Below are positions 35,050-43,130 of a stretch of 64,000 bases of DNA, in pieces. Origin of the DNA: Azospirillum sp. SYSU D00513 (GTDB lineage Bacteria; Pseudomonadota; Alphaproteobacteria; Azospirillales; Azospirillaceae); NCBI RefSeq assembly GCF_017356015.1, contig NZ_JAFIQV010000012.1, forward strand, positions 62,001-126,000, read 5' to 3'. The notes under the pieces were generated by a model. It was not told the DNA's origin and made no database searches. It was given only the letters and a program-made list of their open reading frames with translations. The number at the start of each line of letters is the position of its first letter. Within the stretch, counting starts at the first letter, position 1. The position numbers were made by a program, and so were the translations under genes.

Positions 35050-36261
35050 ATGCTGCACTCCCTACGCGCCGGGCTCGCCTCCTCGCCGGCTGTCCTGGAC
35101 CTGCCGTTTCTCGGAACGGAAACTCTCGACAGCCGCCTGACCTTCACCCGCGCCAGTGCCGGGACGCGCTTCGACGTGGCCGGCGTACTGCGGACGGCGG
35201 CGGTCAACGCGCCCCGCTTCGATTATGACCCGACGACGAAGGCGCCGCGCGGGCTGCTGATCGAGGAGGCGCGGACGAACTTCGCCCGAGGGTCTGGCGA
35301 CCTGGGCGGCGCGTTTTACGGCAAGGGGCCGTCCGTCACCGTGATCAACGCGACCGCCGCAGCGCCGGACGGCACGGGCACGGCTCTGCGGTTGCAGTCC
35401 ACCCAGCAGCCGAACTGCTACCTGACCACGGGCGCGGCTGGAGGTACGAACAATCTTAGTGTGGTGGCTGGGAGAACCTACGCGGCGTCGTTTTACGTGC
35501 GCGTCGTCTCCGGCCCGGTGGCTGGAAATGCTTTCAACATGCCGAAGTCAGACGGCAGTACGCGCACCGTCGTGGCGTCGTTCGCATCGCTCGGCGTCGT
35601 CGCCGATGGCCTTTGGCGGCGGGTGGCGGTGCCGTGGTACGCCGACACCACGAACGCCAGCTATGCCTTCTTCTTCTTTGAGTCGGTTCCTGCCGGCACC
35701 GTTTACGAAATCTGGGGGCTTCAATTCGAGGAAGGCACCTTCCCCACTTCCTACATCCCCACCACCACCGCAGCCGTCACCCGCGCCGCGGACGCGTGCT
35801 CCATGCCGCTGGCGAGCGTGCCGGGGTGGAATGAGAGTGAGGGAACAGCGGCGGTGGAGTTCCAGCGGAGCGCGGCCGTACCAGCCGCCTCAGTCTTGGC
35901 GACCGCTTTTGAGGTGGGGGACGGCAGCTACAGCAATCGCATCCTGGGGCTTGCCACCACAGCAGCCGCTGTTCGACTGGACGTGACAACTGGAGGGGCT
36001 TCGCAAGCCGCTATCAGCGCGGGCGCCTTCTCTCCGGGGGCGCCTCACCGTTTGGCTGGTGGGTGGAAGGCAAGCGACTTCGCGGCATCCCTAAATGGTG
36101 CGACGGCGGTGACCGATGCGGCCGGAACCGTTCCTGCCGTTACTAACCTGTACTTGGGCTGCCAAGGCGGTGGCGGGGGGTGTCTTAACGGCCACATCCG
36201 CCGCCTCGCCCTCTACAACCGCCGCCTCCCCAACGAACAGCTACAGGCGCTCACAGCCTGA
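35050..36261 (+). CDS. Tail spike/fibre protein with lectin-like domains
   Basis: The 403-aa product has a segment SRLTFTRASAGTRFDVAGVL followed by APRGLLIEEARTNF, shared by phage head-spike-fibre and carbohydrate-binding proteins. A beta-sandwich domain (residues about 110-240) and a concanavalin-like C-terminus (ending HIRRLALYNRRLPNEQLQA) follow. This is an adsorption protein that probably binds surface sugars. Local GC is a little lower than in the baseplate genes, as is common in host-range modules. Confidence 0.8.
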   Translation: MLHSLRAGLASSPAVLDLPFLGTETLDSRLTFTRASAGTRFDVAGVLRTAAVNAPRFDYDPTTKAPRGLLIEEARTNFARGSGDLGGAFYGKGPSVTVINATAAAPDGTGTALRLQSTQQPNCYLTTGAAGGTNNLSVVAGRTYAASFYVRVVSGPVAGNAFNMPKSDGSTRTVVASFASLGVVADGLWRRVAVPWYADTTNASYAFFFFESVPAGTVYEIWGLQFEEGTFPTSYIPTTTAAVTRAADACSMPLASVPGWNESEGTAAVEFQRSAAVPAASVLATAFEVGDGSYSNRILGLATTAAAVRLDVTTGGASQAAISAGAFSPGAPHRLAGGWKASDFAASLNGATAVTDAAGTVPAVTNLYLGCQGGGGGCLNGHIRRLALYNRRLPNEQLQALTA

Positions 36262-36337
36262 CCGCCCTGTCGCTCCGCTTCACCTCCGAAGCCGAGGCCT
36301 CGCGGCCCTAACCACCCTTTGAGAATGGGGATCACAC

Positions 36338-38179
36338 ATGCATCGCATTGACACGCCCAGCCGTGCGGAAAGCCTGCACGGCAACGGCAAGCACGGGTTC
36401 AAGGGCGGCAACCCTTCGACGGGCGAGGCCGCCACCCAGCTTGACGCCGACTGGTTCAACGCGGCCCAGGAAACGCTCCTGCACCCCATCGAAGCAGCGG
36501 GCCTCACGCCGCAGAAGGGCGACCACAGCCAGCTCACCCAGGCGATCCGCGCCCTAAGCTCCACGGCCCACGTGCGTCAGCCGCGCAACGTCACCCCGGC
36601 GGCTGGCGCCACCCAGGTGGGCGAGGTGCCGACGCTGACCGGCTCCGCCTACTACTCGCTCTACGGCATCCCGCAGGGCAGCGCGCGTTTCGAGATCAGC
36701 CAGAGCGAAACCTTCGCCAGCATCCTGCACACTGGCCTGGTCAACAGCGCGACCACCTCCTACACGGTCCCCAGCGGCGTTCTGTCGCCCAGCTCGGTCT
36801 ACTTCTGGCGCGTCGCCTACAAGGACGCCGAGGGCAACTGGAGCCTGCCCTCCGCGCCGACCGGCTTCACCACGGGCGCGGTGTTCCAATACATCGCACA
36901 ACCGTCGATCACCGCGCCGGCCAACAACGCGAGCGGCGTCTCCACCACGCCGACCATCACCTATTCGGCCTTCTCTGTCCTGGGCGGCGCCGACACGCAC
37001 AACGCCACGCAGGTGCAGATCGCGAGCGACGAGGCGTTCACGTCGGTTATCCATGACAGCGGCATCGGACAACCCGGCACGGCCTACACTGTGCCGACCA
37101 ACGCCGCCCTGCCGACGCTCTACATCCTCTATGTACGGGTGCGGCACCGGGGCGCCAACCTCGGCTGGTCGCAGTGGTCCCCGTCCATCCGCTTCCAGGT
37201 GCAGGCCAAACCGGCCGCACCCGTCAACCTGTCGCCCGCCAACGGGGCGACGAACGTGCCGCTCGGCGGCCCCTTGCAGACCTCCAGCTTCGCCGTGCCG
37301 GGCAGCTCGGACACGCACGTCGCCACGCAATGGCAGATCGCTTCGGATGCGGCTTTCACCGCCATCCTCCATGACAGCGGCGACAGCTCGTCCCTGCTGT
37401 CCTACACGATCCCGCCCTCTGCGAACCTGCCGGCGCTGACGACCTGCTACTGGCGGGCACGGCACAAGGGCGGCTCGACCGGGTACGGGAATTGGTCCGC
37501 CGTTACGTCCTACGCCACGGCCTCTCCATCGGGCTCGCAGGCATGGACCACGCCGGGCACCTACAACTTCCAGGTCCCGCCGGGCGTGTACGAGGTCAGC
37601 GCCGTGACGGTCGGTGCCGGTGCCGGCGGCGGAGGCGACGGCAGGTCCGGCGGCGGCGGCGGGCTTCGTTGGGGCACCTTCTCGGTCAACCCCGGCGACA
37701 TCATCCCCATCACGGTTGGCGACTCCGCCGCTGGTGTGAGCGGCCAGTCCTCAAGCTTCGGCGCCCTCATGACCGCATACGGCGGCGCCTTCGGCGGCGC
37801 GGGCGGTGGCGGCACCGGCGGCCAGGGTGGCGGCACCGGCGGCAGCGGCGTCACGGCGGGTCAGGGCAACTTTCCTGGCGGCGGCGGCGCGGCCGGCTAC
37901 GACGGCAACGGCGGCGCCGGAGGGGTTAGCGGTGCCGCCGCTGGTAGCGGCGGCGGAGGCGGCGGCGGCAACGCGCGTGTGGGCGGCGGTGGCGTCGGTA
38001 TCTTCGGGAAGGGCACGAATGGCGCCGCAGATGGTGGCGGCGGTTCCGGTGGCGGCGGCGGAAGCGCCCAGACCGGCGGCTCCTACGGTGGCGGCGGTCC
38101 CGTTGACTTTGCCGGCGGCAACGGCGCGGTCCGCGTGATCTGGGGGCCGGGCCGCTCCTATCCCAACAACGCAGCGTAA
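36338..38179 (+). CDS. Tail fibre with Fn3-like repeats and polyglycine tip
   Basis: The 613-aa product has an N-terminal baseplate-attachment part (to about residue 85, ending SQLTQAIRALSSTAHVRQP). Three Fn3-like beta domains follow (starts near 90, 190 and 285, each with RNVTPAAGATQVG- or PAAPVNLSPANGATNV-type openings and an ALPTL/NLPAL strand). The last about 190 residues are dominated by glycine runs (GGGGTGGQGGGTGG). The tip resembles polyglycine adhesin tips such as gp38 of T-even phages. It should determine the host receptor. Confidence 0.8.
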   Translation: MHRIDTPSRAESLHGNGKHGFKGGNPSTGEAATQLDADWFNAAQETLLHPIEAAGLTPQKGDHSQLTQAIRALSSTAHVRQPRNVTPAAGATQVGEVPTLTGSAYYSLYGIPQGSARFEISQSETFASILHTGLVNSATTSYTVPSGVLSPSSVYFWRVAYKDAEGNWSLPSAPTGFTTGAVFQYIAQPSITAPANNASGVSTTPTITYSAFSVLGGADTHNATQVQIASDEAFTSVIHDSGIGQPGTAYTVPTNAALPTLYILYVRVRHRGANLGWSQWSPSIRFQVQAKPAAPVNLSPANGATNVPLGGPLQTSSFAVPGSSDTHVATQWQIASDAAFTAILHDSGDSSSLLSYTIPPSANLPALTTCYWRARHKGGSTGYGNWSAVTSYATASPSGSQAWTTPGTYNFQVPPGVYEVSAVTVGAGAGGGGDGRSGGGGGLRWGTFSVNPGDIIPITVGDSAAGVSGQSSSFGALMTAYGGAFGGAGGGGTGGQGGGTGGSGVTAGQGNFPGGGGAAGYDGNGGAGGVSGAAAGSGGGGGGGNARVGGGGVGIFGKGTNGAADGGGGSGGGGGSAQTGGSYGGGGPVDFAGGNGAVRVIWGPGRSYPNNAA

Positions 38180-38190
38180 AGGAGGCAGCC

Positions 38191-38883
38191 ATGTGGGCTC
38201 GCATTCAGGACGGCGCGTGCGCCGAGTTCACGACGACCGATCCGGCAGGCCGGTTCCACCCGGACGTGCTATGGGCTGAGGTGCCCCAGTCCCTCCGCCC
38301 CTGGGTTGATACCAACTACCTGTGTGGCGAGGCGGGCACGATCACCCCTCCGTCCCTGGCCTACATCAAGGACCAGGCCAAGGCGCTCCTCGTTGCCCGC
38401 CGCTGGAAGGAGGAAACCGCTGGCGCCCTCCTGCCGGGCGGTGGCCGCGTGCCGTCCCAGGACCGGGACAAGACCATGCTCGGAGGCGCCCGTGAGAAGG
38501 CGCTGGAAGAGGTGGAGGAAGCCATCGCCGCGGCGCTCGCCGCCGGGCGCACCGCCGAGGAAGGCCGGGCGGAAGGGCTGGCGATCACGCACACGCTCGA
38601 CATGGGCGGCGTGCCGTTCAGCGCGACCAACGGCCAGTTCATCCTCATGGCCCGCGCGCAGGCCAACCACGTGCAGGGATGCTTCGACCGCTGGGGCGAC
38701 ATCTGGCGCGCCTTGGACGCCGCCCCGACCTGGGAGGACGTGGTGACGGTCTACGCGGCGGAGATCGACAAGGGCTGGCCGGGGCATGTGGTGCCGACGC
38801 CGCCGGCCGAGCCGGAGCCCGAGCCCGAGGAACCCGCCCCGGAAGATCCGCCGCCTGAACCCGCCGAGCCCGAGACGGCCTGA
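38191..38883 (+). CDS. Tail-fibre-associated protein (DUF4376-like)
   Basis: The 230-aa product has AYIKDQAKALLVARRWKEET near residue 60 and GVPFSATNGQFILMARAQAN near 135, a pattern seen in DUF4376 and in the C-terminal halves of phage fibre-assembly proteins. It ends in a proline/glutamate-rich tail (PEPEPEEPAPEDPPPEPAEP). It may be a fibre chaperone or a co-fibre. AAGGAGG precedes the start, 11 bases after the fibre gene. Confidence 0.7.
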   Translation: MWARIQDGACAEFTTTDPAGRFHPDVLWAEVPQSLRPWVDTNYLCGEAGTITPPSLAYIKDQAKALLVARRWKEETAGALLPGGGRVPSQDRDKTMLGGAREKALEEVEEAIAAALAAGRTAEEGRAEGLAITHTLDMGGVPFSATNGQFILMARAQANHVQGCFDRWGDIWRALDAAPTWEDVVTVYAAEIDKGWPGHVVPTPPAEPEPEPEEPAPEDPPPEPAEPETA

Positions 38884-38909
38884 CCGTCACCACCCGCCAA
38901 CCACGATGA

Positions 38910-38940
38910 GGCCCGCCACCCCGGCGGGCCTTCTGCATTT
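38910..38940 (+). terminator. Intrinsic terminator after the fibre genes
   Basis: GGCCCGCC (38910-38917) pairs with GGCGGGCC (38923-38930) and is followed by TTCTGCATTT. Read-through would be needed for the endolysin unless it has its own promoter. Confidence 0.55.
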
Positions 38941-38953
38941 CTGGAAGGACACC

Positions 38954-39505
38954 ATGATGGACCCCATCACCCTCATCCTTGACGACGTGATCCGCCGGGA
39001 GGGCGGCTATGTCGATCACCCGGCGGACAAGGGCGGCCCCACGAAGTTCGGCATCACGCACACGACCCTGGCGAAGTGGCGCGGGCGACCGGTCACCGCC
39101 GACGACGTGTACCGGCTGAGCGAGGCGGAAGCCCGCCAGATCTACCGTGCCCGCTACGTGGTCGATCCCGGCTACGACGGCATCCGCGACCAGCGGCTGG
39201 CCGGGCTGGTGGTGGACTGCGGCGTCCTCTACGGCGCCGATGGCGACGATGCGTCGAAGTGGCTACAGGAGGCCGCCAACCAGCTCGGCGCCGGGCTGAA
39301 GGTGGACGGGCAGGCCGGCCCCAAGACCATCGCCGCCGTCAACGCGCTCGACCCGCGTGAGATGTATGTCCGCGTCTGCGCGCTCCGGCTCCGGAAGATG
39401 GGGCGCGTCATCACCGACGACGCCAGGACGCGGAAGCGGGTGGCTGACCAGGCGCTCAACGCCGCCGGCTGGTCCAACCGGCTGGCCGACCTGATGCTGA
39501 CCTGA
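38954..39505 (+). CDS. Endolysin, glycoside hydrolase family 108
   Basis: The ATG at 38954, behind GGAAGGA, gives 183 aa. Residues 12-33 carry the GH108 signature IRREGGYVDHPADKGGPTKF with the catalytic Glu16. The C-terminal PG_binding_3 domain includes LKVDGQAGPKTIAAVNALDP. It cleaves peptidoglycan glycan strands at the end of the lytic cycle. There is no signal peptide, so it depends on a holin, and candidates are 39711-39875 or 16164-16418. Confidence 0.93.
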   Translation: MMDPITLILDDVIRREGGYVDHPADKGGPTKFGITHTTLAKWRGRPVTADDVYRLSEAEARQIYRARYVVDPGYDGIRDQRLAGLVVDCGVLYGADGDDASKWLQEAANQLGAGLKVDGQAGPKTIAAVNALDPREMYVRVCALRLRKMGRVITDDARTRKRVADQALNAAGWSNRLADLMLT

Positions 39506-39659
39506 CCACAACCGCCGGTACCCGATTTGACGAGTGAATCATTTCGGGGGAAATCGGGCTTTCTGCAGGACGCAAACCCAGCTTTTCAAGGCCATCGCCC
39601 ATGGATTTGGGGTGTGATCCGGCAGCAAGGAAATCAGTACCGGAAGTTGCAACTGACCC

Positions 39660-39695
39660 GCCCGCCGGCATCCCGCCGCGCGGGCTTTTCTTTTG
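39660..39695 (+). terminator. Intrinsic terminator after the endolysin
   Basis: GCCCGC (39660-39665) pairs with GCGGGC (39680-39685), with a 14-base loop, and is followed by TTTTCTTTT. It is just upstream of the small membrane-protein gene. Confidence 0.6.
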
Positions 39696-39710
39696 CCCAA
39701 GGAGGCACCC

Positions 39711-39875
39711 ATGGACGTCACCACCATCGCCAAGGGCGGCATGCTCCGCCAGCACAAGGGCAAGGTCACGGCGGCCGTCGTCGTGATCCTGGCCGTGGCC
39801 GACTACCTCACCGGCGCCACGGACCTGACCGGCGCCATCACGCGCATGGTGCCGGCGCTGCTCGGCAGCCTGTAA
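39711..39875 (+). CDS. Small membrane protein, holin candidate (54 aa)
   Basis: The ATG at 39711 has AAGGAGG seven bases upstream. The product MDVTTIAKGGMLRQHKGKVT has a basic N-terminus, a hydrophobic helix at about residues 20-35 (AAVVVILAVADYL) and a second moderately hydrophobic segment (AITRMVPALLGSL). One or two membrane spans next to an endolysin gene suggest a holin or pinholin, although the size is small and no holin family was recognised. Confidence 0.55.
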   Translation: MDVTTIAKGGMLRQHKGKVTAAVVVILAVADYLTGATDLTGAITRMVPALLGSL

Positions 39876-39949
39876 CCCCATGCCCAGCCGGACGGCCCCT
39901 ATGCGGTCGTCCGGTGCGTCTAGTAAGGCGAAAATACCACTAAGTAACG

Positions 39950-39978
39950 TTGCGTCATCATCTGAGTCATGCAATAAT
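39950..39978 (+). promoter_or_regulatory. Sigma70-like promoter of the response-regulator gene
   Basis: TTGCGT (39950-39955) and AATAAT (39973-39978) are separated by 17 bases in a notably AT-rich stretch. The predicted start is near 39985, about 34 bases before the ATG at 40019. This would let the gene be expressed in the lysogen independently of late phage transcription. Confidence 0.6.
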
Positions 39979-40018
39979 GATTACGTTACATTCGTGAAAC
40001 ACGAAGGTATGCCCGTCC

Positions 40019-40375
40019 ATGAAGCAAAATATAATGGTCGTTGACGACGACCCACTGATTGCGATGTCAATGGAAGCGATTATTGGGTCGCACGGGTATT
40101 CTGTCGTCGTGTGTGATAACGGCGTGGACGCGTTGTCGTATTATGTAGAGAACCCACAGGACTTGGTGATAACGGACGCGCGAATGCCAAAGCTAGGCGG
40201 TGTGGATTTAACGCGCGAACTCCTCAAGCGCAATCCCCACCTTCCGGTGATCATTATATCCGGTTACTCGGATATAGTTGCGGATGAGGATTGGAAAAAA
40301 GTCATCATTCTTCGGAAGCCGGTTGATGCCCGCGAAATAATGTTTAGTATAGGGCAACTATTTTCATTGCCATGA
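40019..40375 (+). CDS. Stand-alone CheY-like response regulator
   Basis: The 118-aa product is a single receiver domain: acidic pocket VVDDDP (residues 7-12), phospho-acceptor Asp53 in VITDARMPKLGG, the switch Ser81 in IIISGYSD and Lys100 in LRKPV. There is no output domain. Such proteins relay phosphate between histidine kinases and partners by protein contact. GC is much lower than in the surrounding phage genes, and a separate promoter is present. An 11-codon frame (40008-40043) overlaps the start with a GAAGG upstream and might dampen translation. It is an accessory gene within the prophage. Confidence 0.92.
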   Translation: MKQNIMVVDDDPLIAMSMEAIIGSHGYSVVVCDNGVDALSYYVENPQDLVITDARMPKLGGVDLTRELLKRNPHLPVIIISGYSDIVADEDWKKVIILRKPVDAREIMFSIGQLFSLP

Positions 40376-40402
40376 CGCGGTTCTAACGGGGCCTTCCAGC
40401 CT

Positions 40403-40624
40403 ATGCACACACCCTTTCACGGCCAAAAGGCGCCATCTCACATGCGCATAGCCTCACAAGAATTGCCCGGCCGTCCCGGCTACTATGCCGTCGTGGTTTT
40501 TGCGCCAGACGGTGAGGTAGTCGCAACCCTTGCCGGTCCCTTCAAAGGAGACAAGGAAGCCAACAGGGTGGCGAAGGTCGAGCGGAAGAAGCTGGACCGG
40601 GCGGGGCTTGGAGTGCGGCGATAG
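40403..40624 (+). CDS. Small hypothetical protein
   Basis: The frame from 40403 gives 73 aa, and an ATG at 40442 would give 60 aa and begins MRIASQELPGRPGYYAVVVF. Two beta strands (YYAVVVFAPDGEVVATLAG) are followed by a basic helix (KEANRVAKVERKKLDRAGL), a plausible compact domain. No family was recognised. It follows the response regulator by 27 bases and may be co-transcribed. Confidence 0.55.
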   Translation: MHTPFHGQKAPSHMRIASQELPGRPGYYAVVVFAPDGEVVATLAGPFKGDKEANRVAKVERKKLDRAGLGVRR

Positions 40625-40805
40625 TGATGCTTCTGTTGTGTCAGTAGGTGGGCGTGGAGTGCCTTAGCTAGATCCAATAGACCCGCTCATGCTCAAACGT
40701 CTTGATCAGCTGTGACAAAAGGCGTCCTTTCACATCCATGTAGCCATGCGTGTCGTAGGTAGGCCTTGGACAGAGACTCATTCGGCTGGCGCAGGTTCTG
40801 AGCCC

Positions 40806-41003
40806 ATGAAAGTTAACGTTCCAGAAGAGGCCGCAGAACTGCGGGGAAGCACACAGCGGGCCTTAGAGGCAGCGGTGCGTGCGAGAGGTTATGCTGAAGA
40901 GGCCAAGTCTCACGCTCTTGAGATGCAGCTCCGGCTTCGGAACTTTCGGGCTTACATTGATGCAGCTTACAGAGAGCTGTTCCCGGATGATCCCAGGATA
41001 TGA
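40806..41003 (+). CDS. Small hypothetical helical protein (65 aa)
   Basis: From ATG 40806 the product starts MKVNVPEEAAELRGSTQRAL and is almost entirely predicted alpha-helix, rich in Glu, Arg and Ala, ending AAYRELFPDDPRI. Codon use is less biased than in host genes. No family was recognised. It is the last plus-strand gene before the minus-strand terminator array. Confidence 0.5.
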   Translation: MKVNVPEEAAELRGSTQRALEAAVRARGYAEEAKSHALEMQLRLRNFRAYIDAAYRELFPDDPRI

Positions 41004-41313
41004 CGGGGCTCGGCTGGATGCAGCTATGGGGAACGAGTGAGGCGTAAGAGGGCTGCCGCTTACCCATCGACAAAGAAAGTAAAGTGCGAGGGTAGAGCCC
41101 AGAGCATCGGAGAAAGGGTGGCCCGCCGCTGAACGCCGGCGATGCGGCGGGCCTGTCGCTTGCTAAGCCGGATGCAAACCTAACAAGAGGCATCTTCAGA
41201 TTAAGGCATGTCTTGGCTTCCTGCACACAGGCAGAATTGGTAGCACGCTCCTGAATGAACCCGCACAAAGGGCCATTCATGCTCCAATTGGAGAGGTTGC
41301 CCCTCCAGTCATT

Positions 41314-41520
41314 TCAACTCGGACCGTACACAAGCTCCAGCCAGATAGCGTAGCCACGTTCCGTTAGTATCCACGCCTCAGGATCAGACATTCTGGTAAC
41401 CAACCCGAGGGCGGAGAGTTGTCGAACAACGGCGTCAGAAGGCGATGCGAGCGAGCGCCTTGTTGGGTCCGCTGTGAGAAGCCACAATCTTTGCTCATGG
41501 CTTAAATCTGATAATTTCAT
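41314..41520 (-). CDS. Small hypothetical protein, winged-helix-like (68 aa)
   Basis: The ATG at 41520 has GGGAGG five bases upstream. The product MKLSDLSHEQRLWLLTADPT continues with SDAVVRQLSALGLVTRMSDP and EAWILTERGYAIWLEL, which reads like a winged-helix with the third helix and wing (LxxLGLV...LTxxGxxxW). A regulatory role is plausible. The gene lies on the minus strand at the left end of the hairpin array, and the nearest downstream hairpin is at 41120. Confidence 0.7.
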   Translation of the reverse strand: MKLSDLSHEQRLWLLTADPTRRSLASPSDAVVRQLSALGLVTRMSDPEAWILTERGYAIWLELVYGPS

Positions 41521-41547
41521 GAACGCCTCCCTGGTTCATGAACGCCT
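41516..41547 (-). repeat. Duplicated start region upstream of the 68-aa gene
   Basis: TTCATGAACGCCT occurs at 41516-41528 and 41535-41547, 19 bases apart, so on the minus strand the sequence AGGCGTTCATGAA with its ATG is present twice. The upstream ATG opens a 14-codon frame that overlaps the gene start. Confidence 0.6.
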
Positions 41548-41665
41548 CTATGACCTCCGACAGAACTGCTTGCGAAAACCAGCCTGTATCGGAGCCAAGC
41601 TTGAGCAACGGAAATGGCCCGCCCTGCGGATGGTCAGGGCGGGCCAGAGAGTCGCTGAGGTCCAC

Positions 41666-41761
41666 TTAGGCATCCCGCCGCAATAGGATGCCGTAACCAT
41701 CATGGACCTGTATGAAGGCATGCAGATCCGGAAAGACTCGATGGCTCGCGCCTTGACGCAT
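41666..41761 (-). CDS. Candidate 31-aa small protein in the hairpin array
   Basis: The frame from ATG 41761 to TAA 41666 encodes MRQGASHRVFPDLHAFIQVH followed by DGYGILLRRDA. It starts directly after the T-tract of the hairpin at 41772-41797 and stops 21 bases before the hairpin at 41616-41645, so it fills one unit of the array. No Shine-Dalgarno is visible, and expression would need a leaderless or weak start. Confidence 0.3.
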   Translation of the reverse strand: MRQGASHRVFPDLHAFIQVHDGYGILLRRDA

Positions 41762-42008
41762 GCAAAAAATACCCGCCTCCCTGGTCGGTGAGGCGGGCAA
41801 GGTGAAGTCTCTGAACAGCGGTGCCTCCCGGCGGATGCAACGCCACCTTCATGCTGCCCCCGATAACCGAAGCCATGCACGAGGAATGAGGCGGTAAGCC
41901 GGCCCACAAAAGCGCCTGCGCAAAGGAAAGCCCGCCACCCAGTGGGGAGCGGGCCAAGGCTAATCTTAGGCTGGTGACGGGGTAACCGGCAGAGCGGGTG
42001 CAGAGTTC

Positions 42009-42164
42009 CTACTGCGAGGGTCGATCCAACTCCTCCAGGAACCTCTTTGTTCGCTCCACGCTCTCACGGGATCGTTCCAGCGCACGTCTATAGCGCTCCA
42101 GCAGCTGGGTGGCTGAGAAGAGCAGCTCATCGAGGGCCATGGTTGAGGGCGGCGGCTTGTCCAT
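42009..42164 (-). CDS. Candidate 51-aa helical small protein in the hairpin array
   Basis: The frame from ATG 42164 encodes MDKPPPSTMALDELLFSATQ, then a long charged helix LLERYRRALERSRESVERTK ending FLEELDRPSQ. The regular heptad-like spacing of hydrophobic residues suggests an amphipathic or coiled-coil peptide. The hairpin at 41930-41954 lies 54 bases past the stop. No clear Shine-Dalgarno is seen; TTGATA and TATAGC about 15 bases apart lie upstream. Confidence 0.45.
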   Translation of the reverse strand: MDKPPPSTMALDELLFSATQLLERYRRALERSRESVERTKRFLEELDRPSQ

Positions 42165-42779
42165 GGGTCGAAAATGGGGCTGCTTTGCTGCATCGCTATA
42201 TCGCTGGAAGCCTTATATCAATGTACGGGAACGTACCGAAAGGCAGAGGCACCGTTGGTCCGGGCATAGGGAGGCCCGCCACCCCAATGCAGTCGGAACC
42301 GGAGTGGCGGGCTAGGAAGGGCGGTAGAGGTGCGATCCACACCGCCGGGGCATGAACGCCAATGGTACGGCTAAGTTCCCGCTCTCGCATAAGGAAGCCC
42401 GCCCCTGTAGAGAGGCGGGCCGGGCTGCCAGAGGGTGTGGCGAAAGCCTCAAGCAGCAGCGGCACTATAGGCAGCGCTGTATGAACGGAGCGTTACTGAT
42501 GAAAAAACCCGCCCCTTTGGAGCGGTGGGTTGAGTTGGTCGTAACGGCTGGACAACACTTCATCCCGCAACCATGCTCACAGAAAAGAAGCCCGCCACGG
42601 CGAAACCGGGCGGGCAAGTTCTCGCGGAGTAGGTGTCTCCAGTAAAGAGACGTTTGGAATGTTACGTTGCAAACGTTCGCCCGGAAATTAGGGGAGCGGC
42701 TTACCTCGACTTTGACGCACGAACAAAAAGGCCCGCCCTCCAGGGGGAGAGGCGGGCCGGCAACAAGCCTCCGTGACGG

Positions 42780-43130
42780 TCAGGTGCTCTGTCCTGCTAC
42801 GGCAGCAGCGCGATAATACTTCGCGATGAATACTCGAACGGCCGATGTGAAGGTCACATCCCAAGAGCCCTCCAGGATGCCCCTAGCTCGCCGCTCTTCA
42901 TCGTATCCCTTCCAGATCATGAAACAAAGGCCATCTACGCCATAGCCTTCGGACTCGGCAATCTCCTCCAGCATGTCCCACATTGAGGCTTCAAGCTTGA
43001 TGCTGGTGCGATGGTTGCCGATGAAAATGTTCCGGCAGACCAGACCGCTGATGCCGGAAAGGCTCGGTAGCCGAGACGCTGCTCTATTCCGCTTTGGCAC
43101 CTTACTCTCGCACCGCCAGTTCCCAGACAA
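42780..43130 (-). CDS. Ribbon-helix-helix (RHH_4-like) DNA-binding protein
   Basis: The C-terminal 80 residues carry the RHH_4 signature of alphaproteobacteria: NIFIGNHRTSIKLEASMWDM, LEEIAESEGYGVDGLC and FTSAVRVFIAKYYRAAA. The start is uncertain: TTG at 43130 (116 aa) has AGGG close upstream, and GTG at 43100 gives 106 aa. RHH proteins bind operators as dimers. The strong hairpin at 42730-42758 with tail CCTTTTTG follows the stop by 21 bases, and TATGCT upstream may be a -10 element. It could regulate the array. Confidence 0.72.
   Translation of the reverse strand: MSGNWRCESKVPKRNRAASRLPSLSGISGLVCRNIFIGNHRTSIKLEASMWDMLEEIAESEGYGVDGLCFMIWKGYDEERRARGILEGSWDVTFTSAVRVFIAKYYRAAAVAGQST

Noticed and set aside
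36554..37465. 303-aa minus-strand open frame under the tail fibre
   Set aside because: Antisense of the Fn3-like fibre with Arg/Gly-rich nonsense composition.
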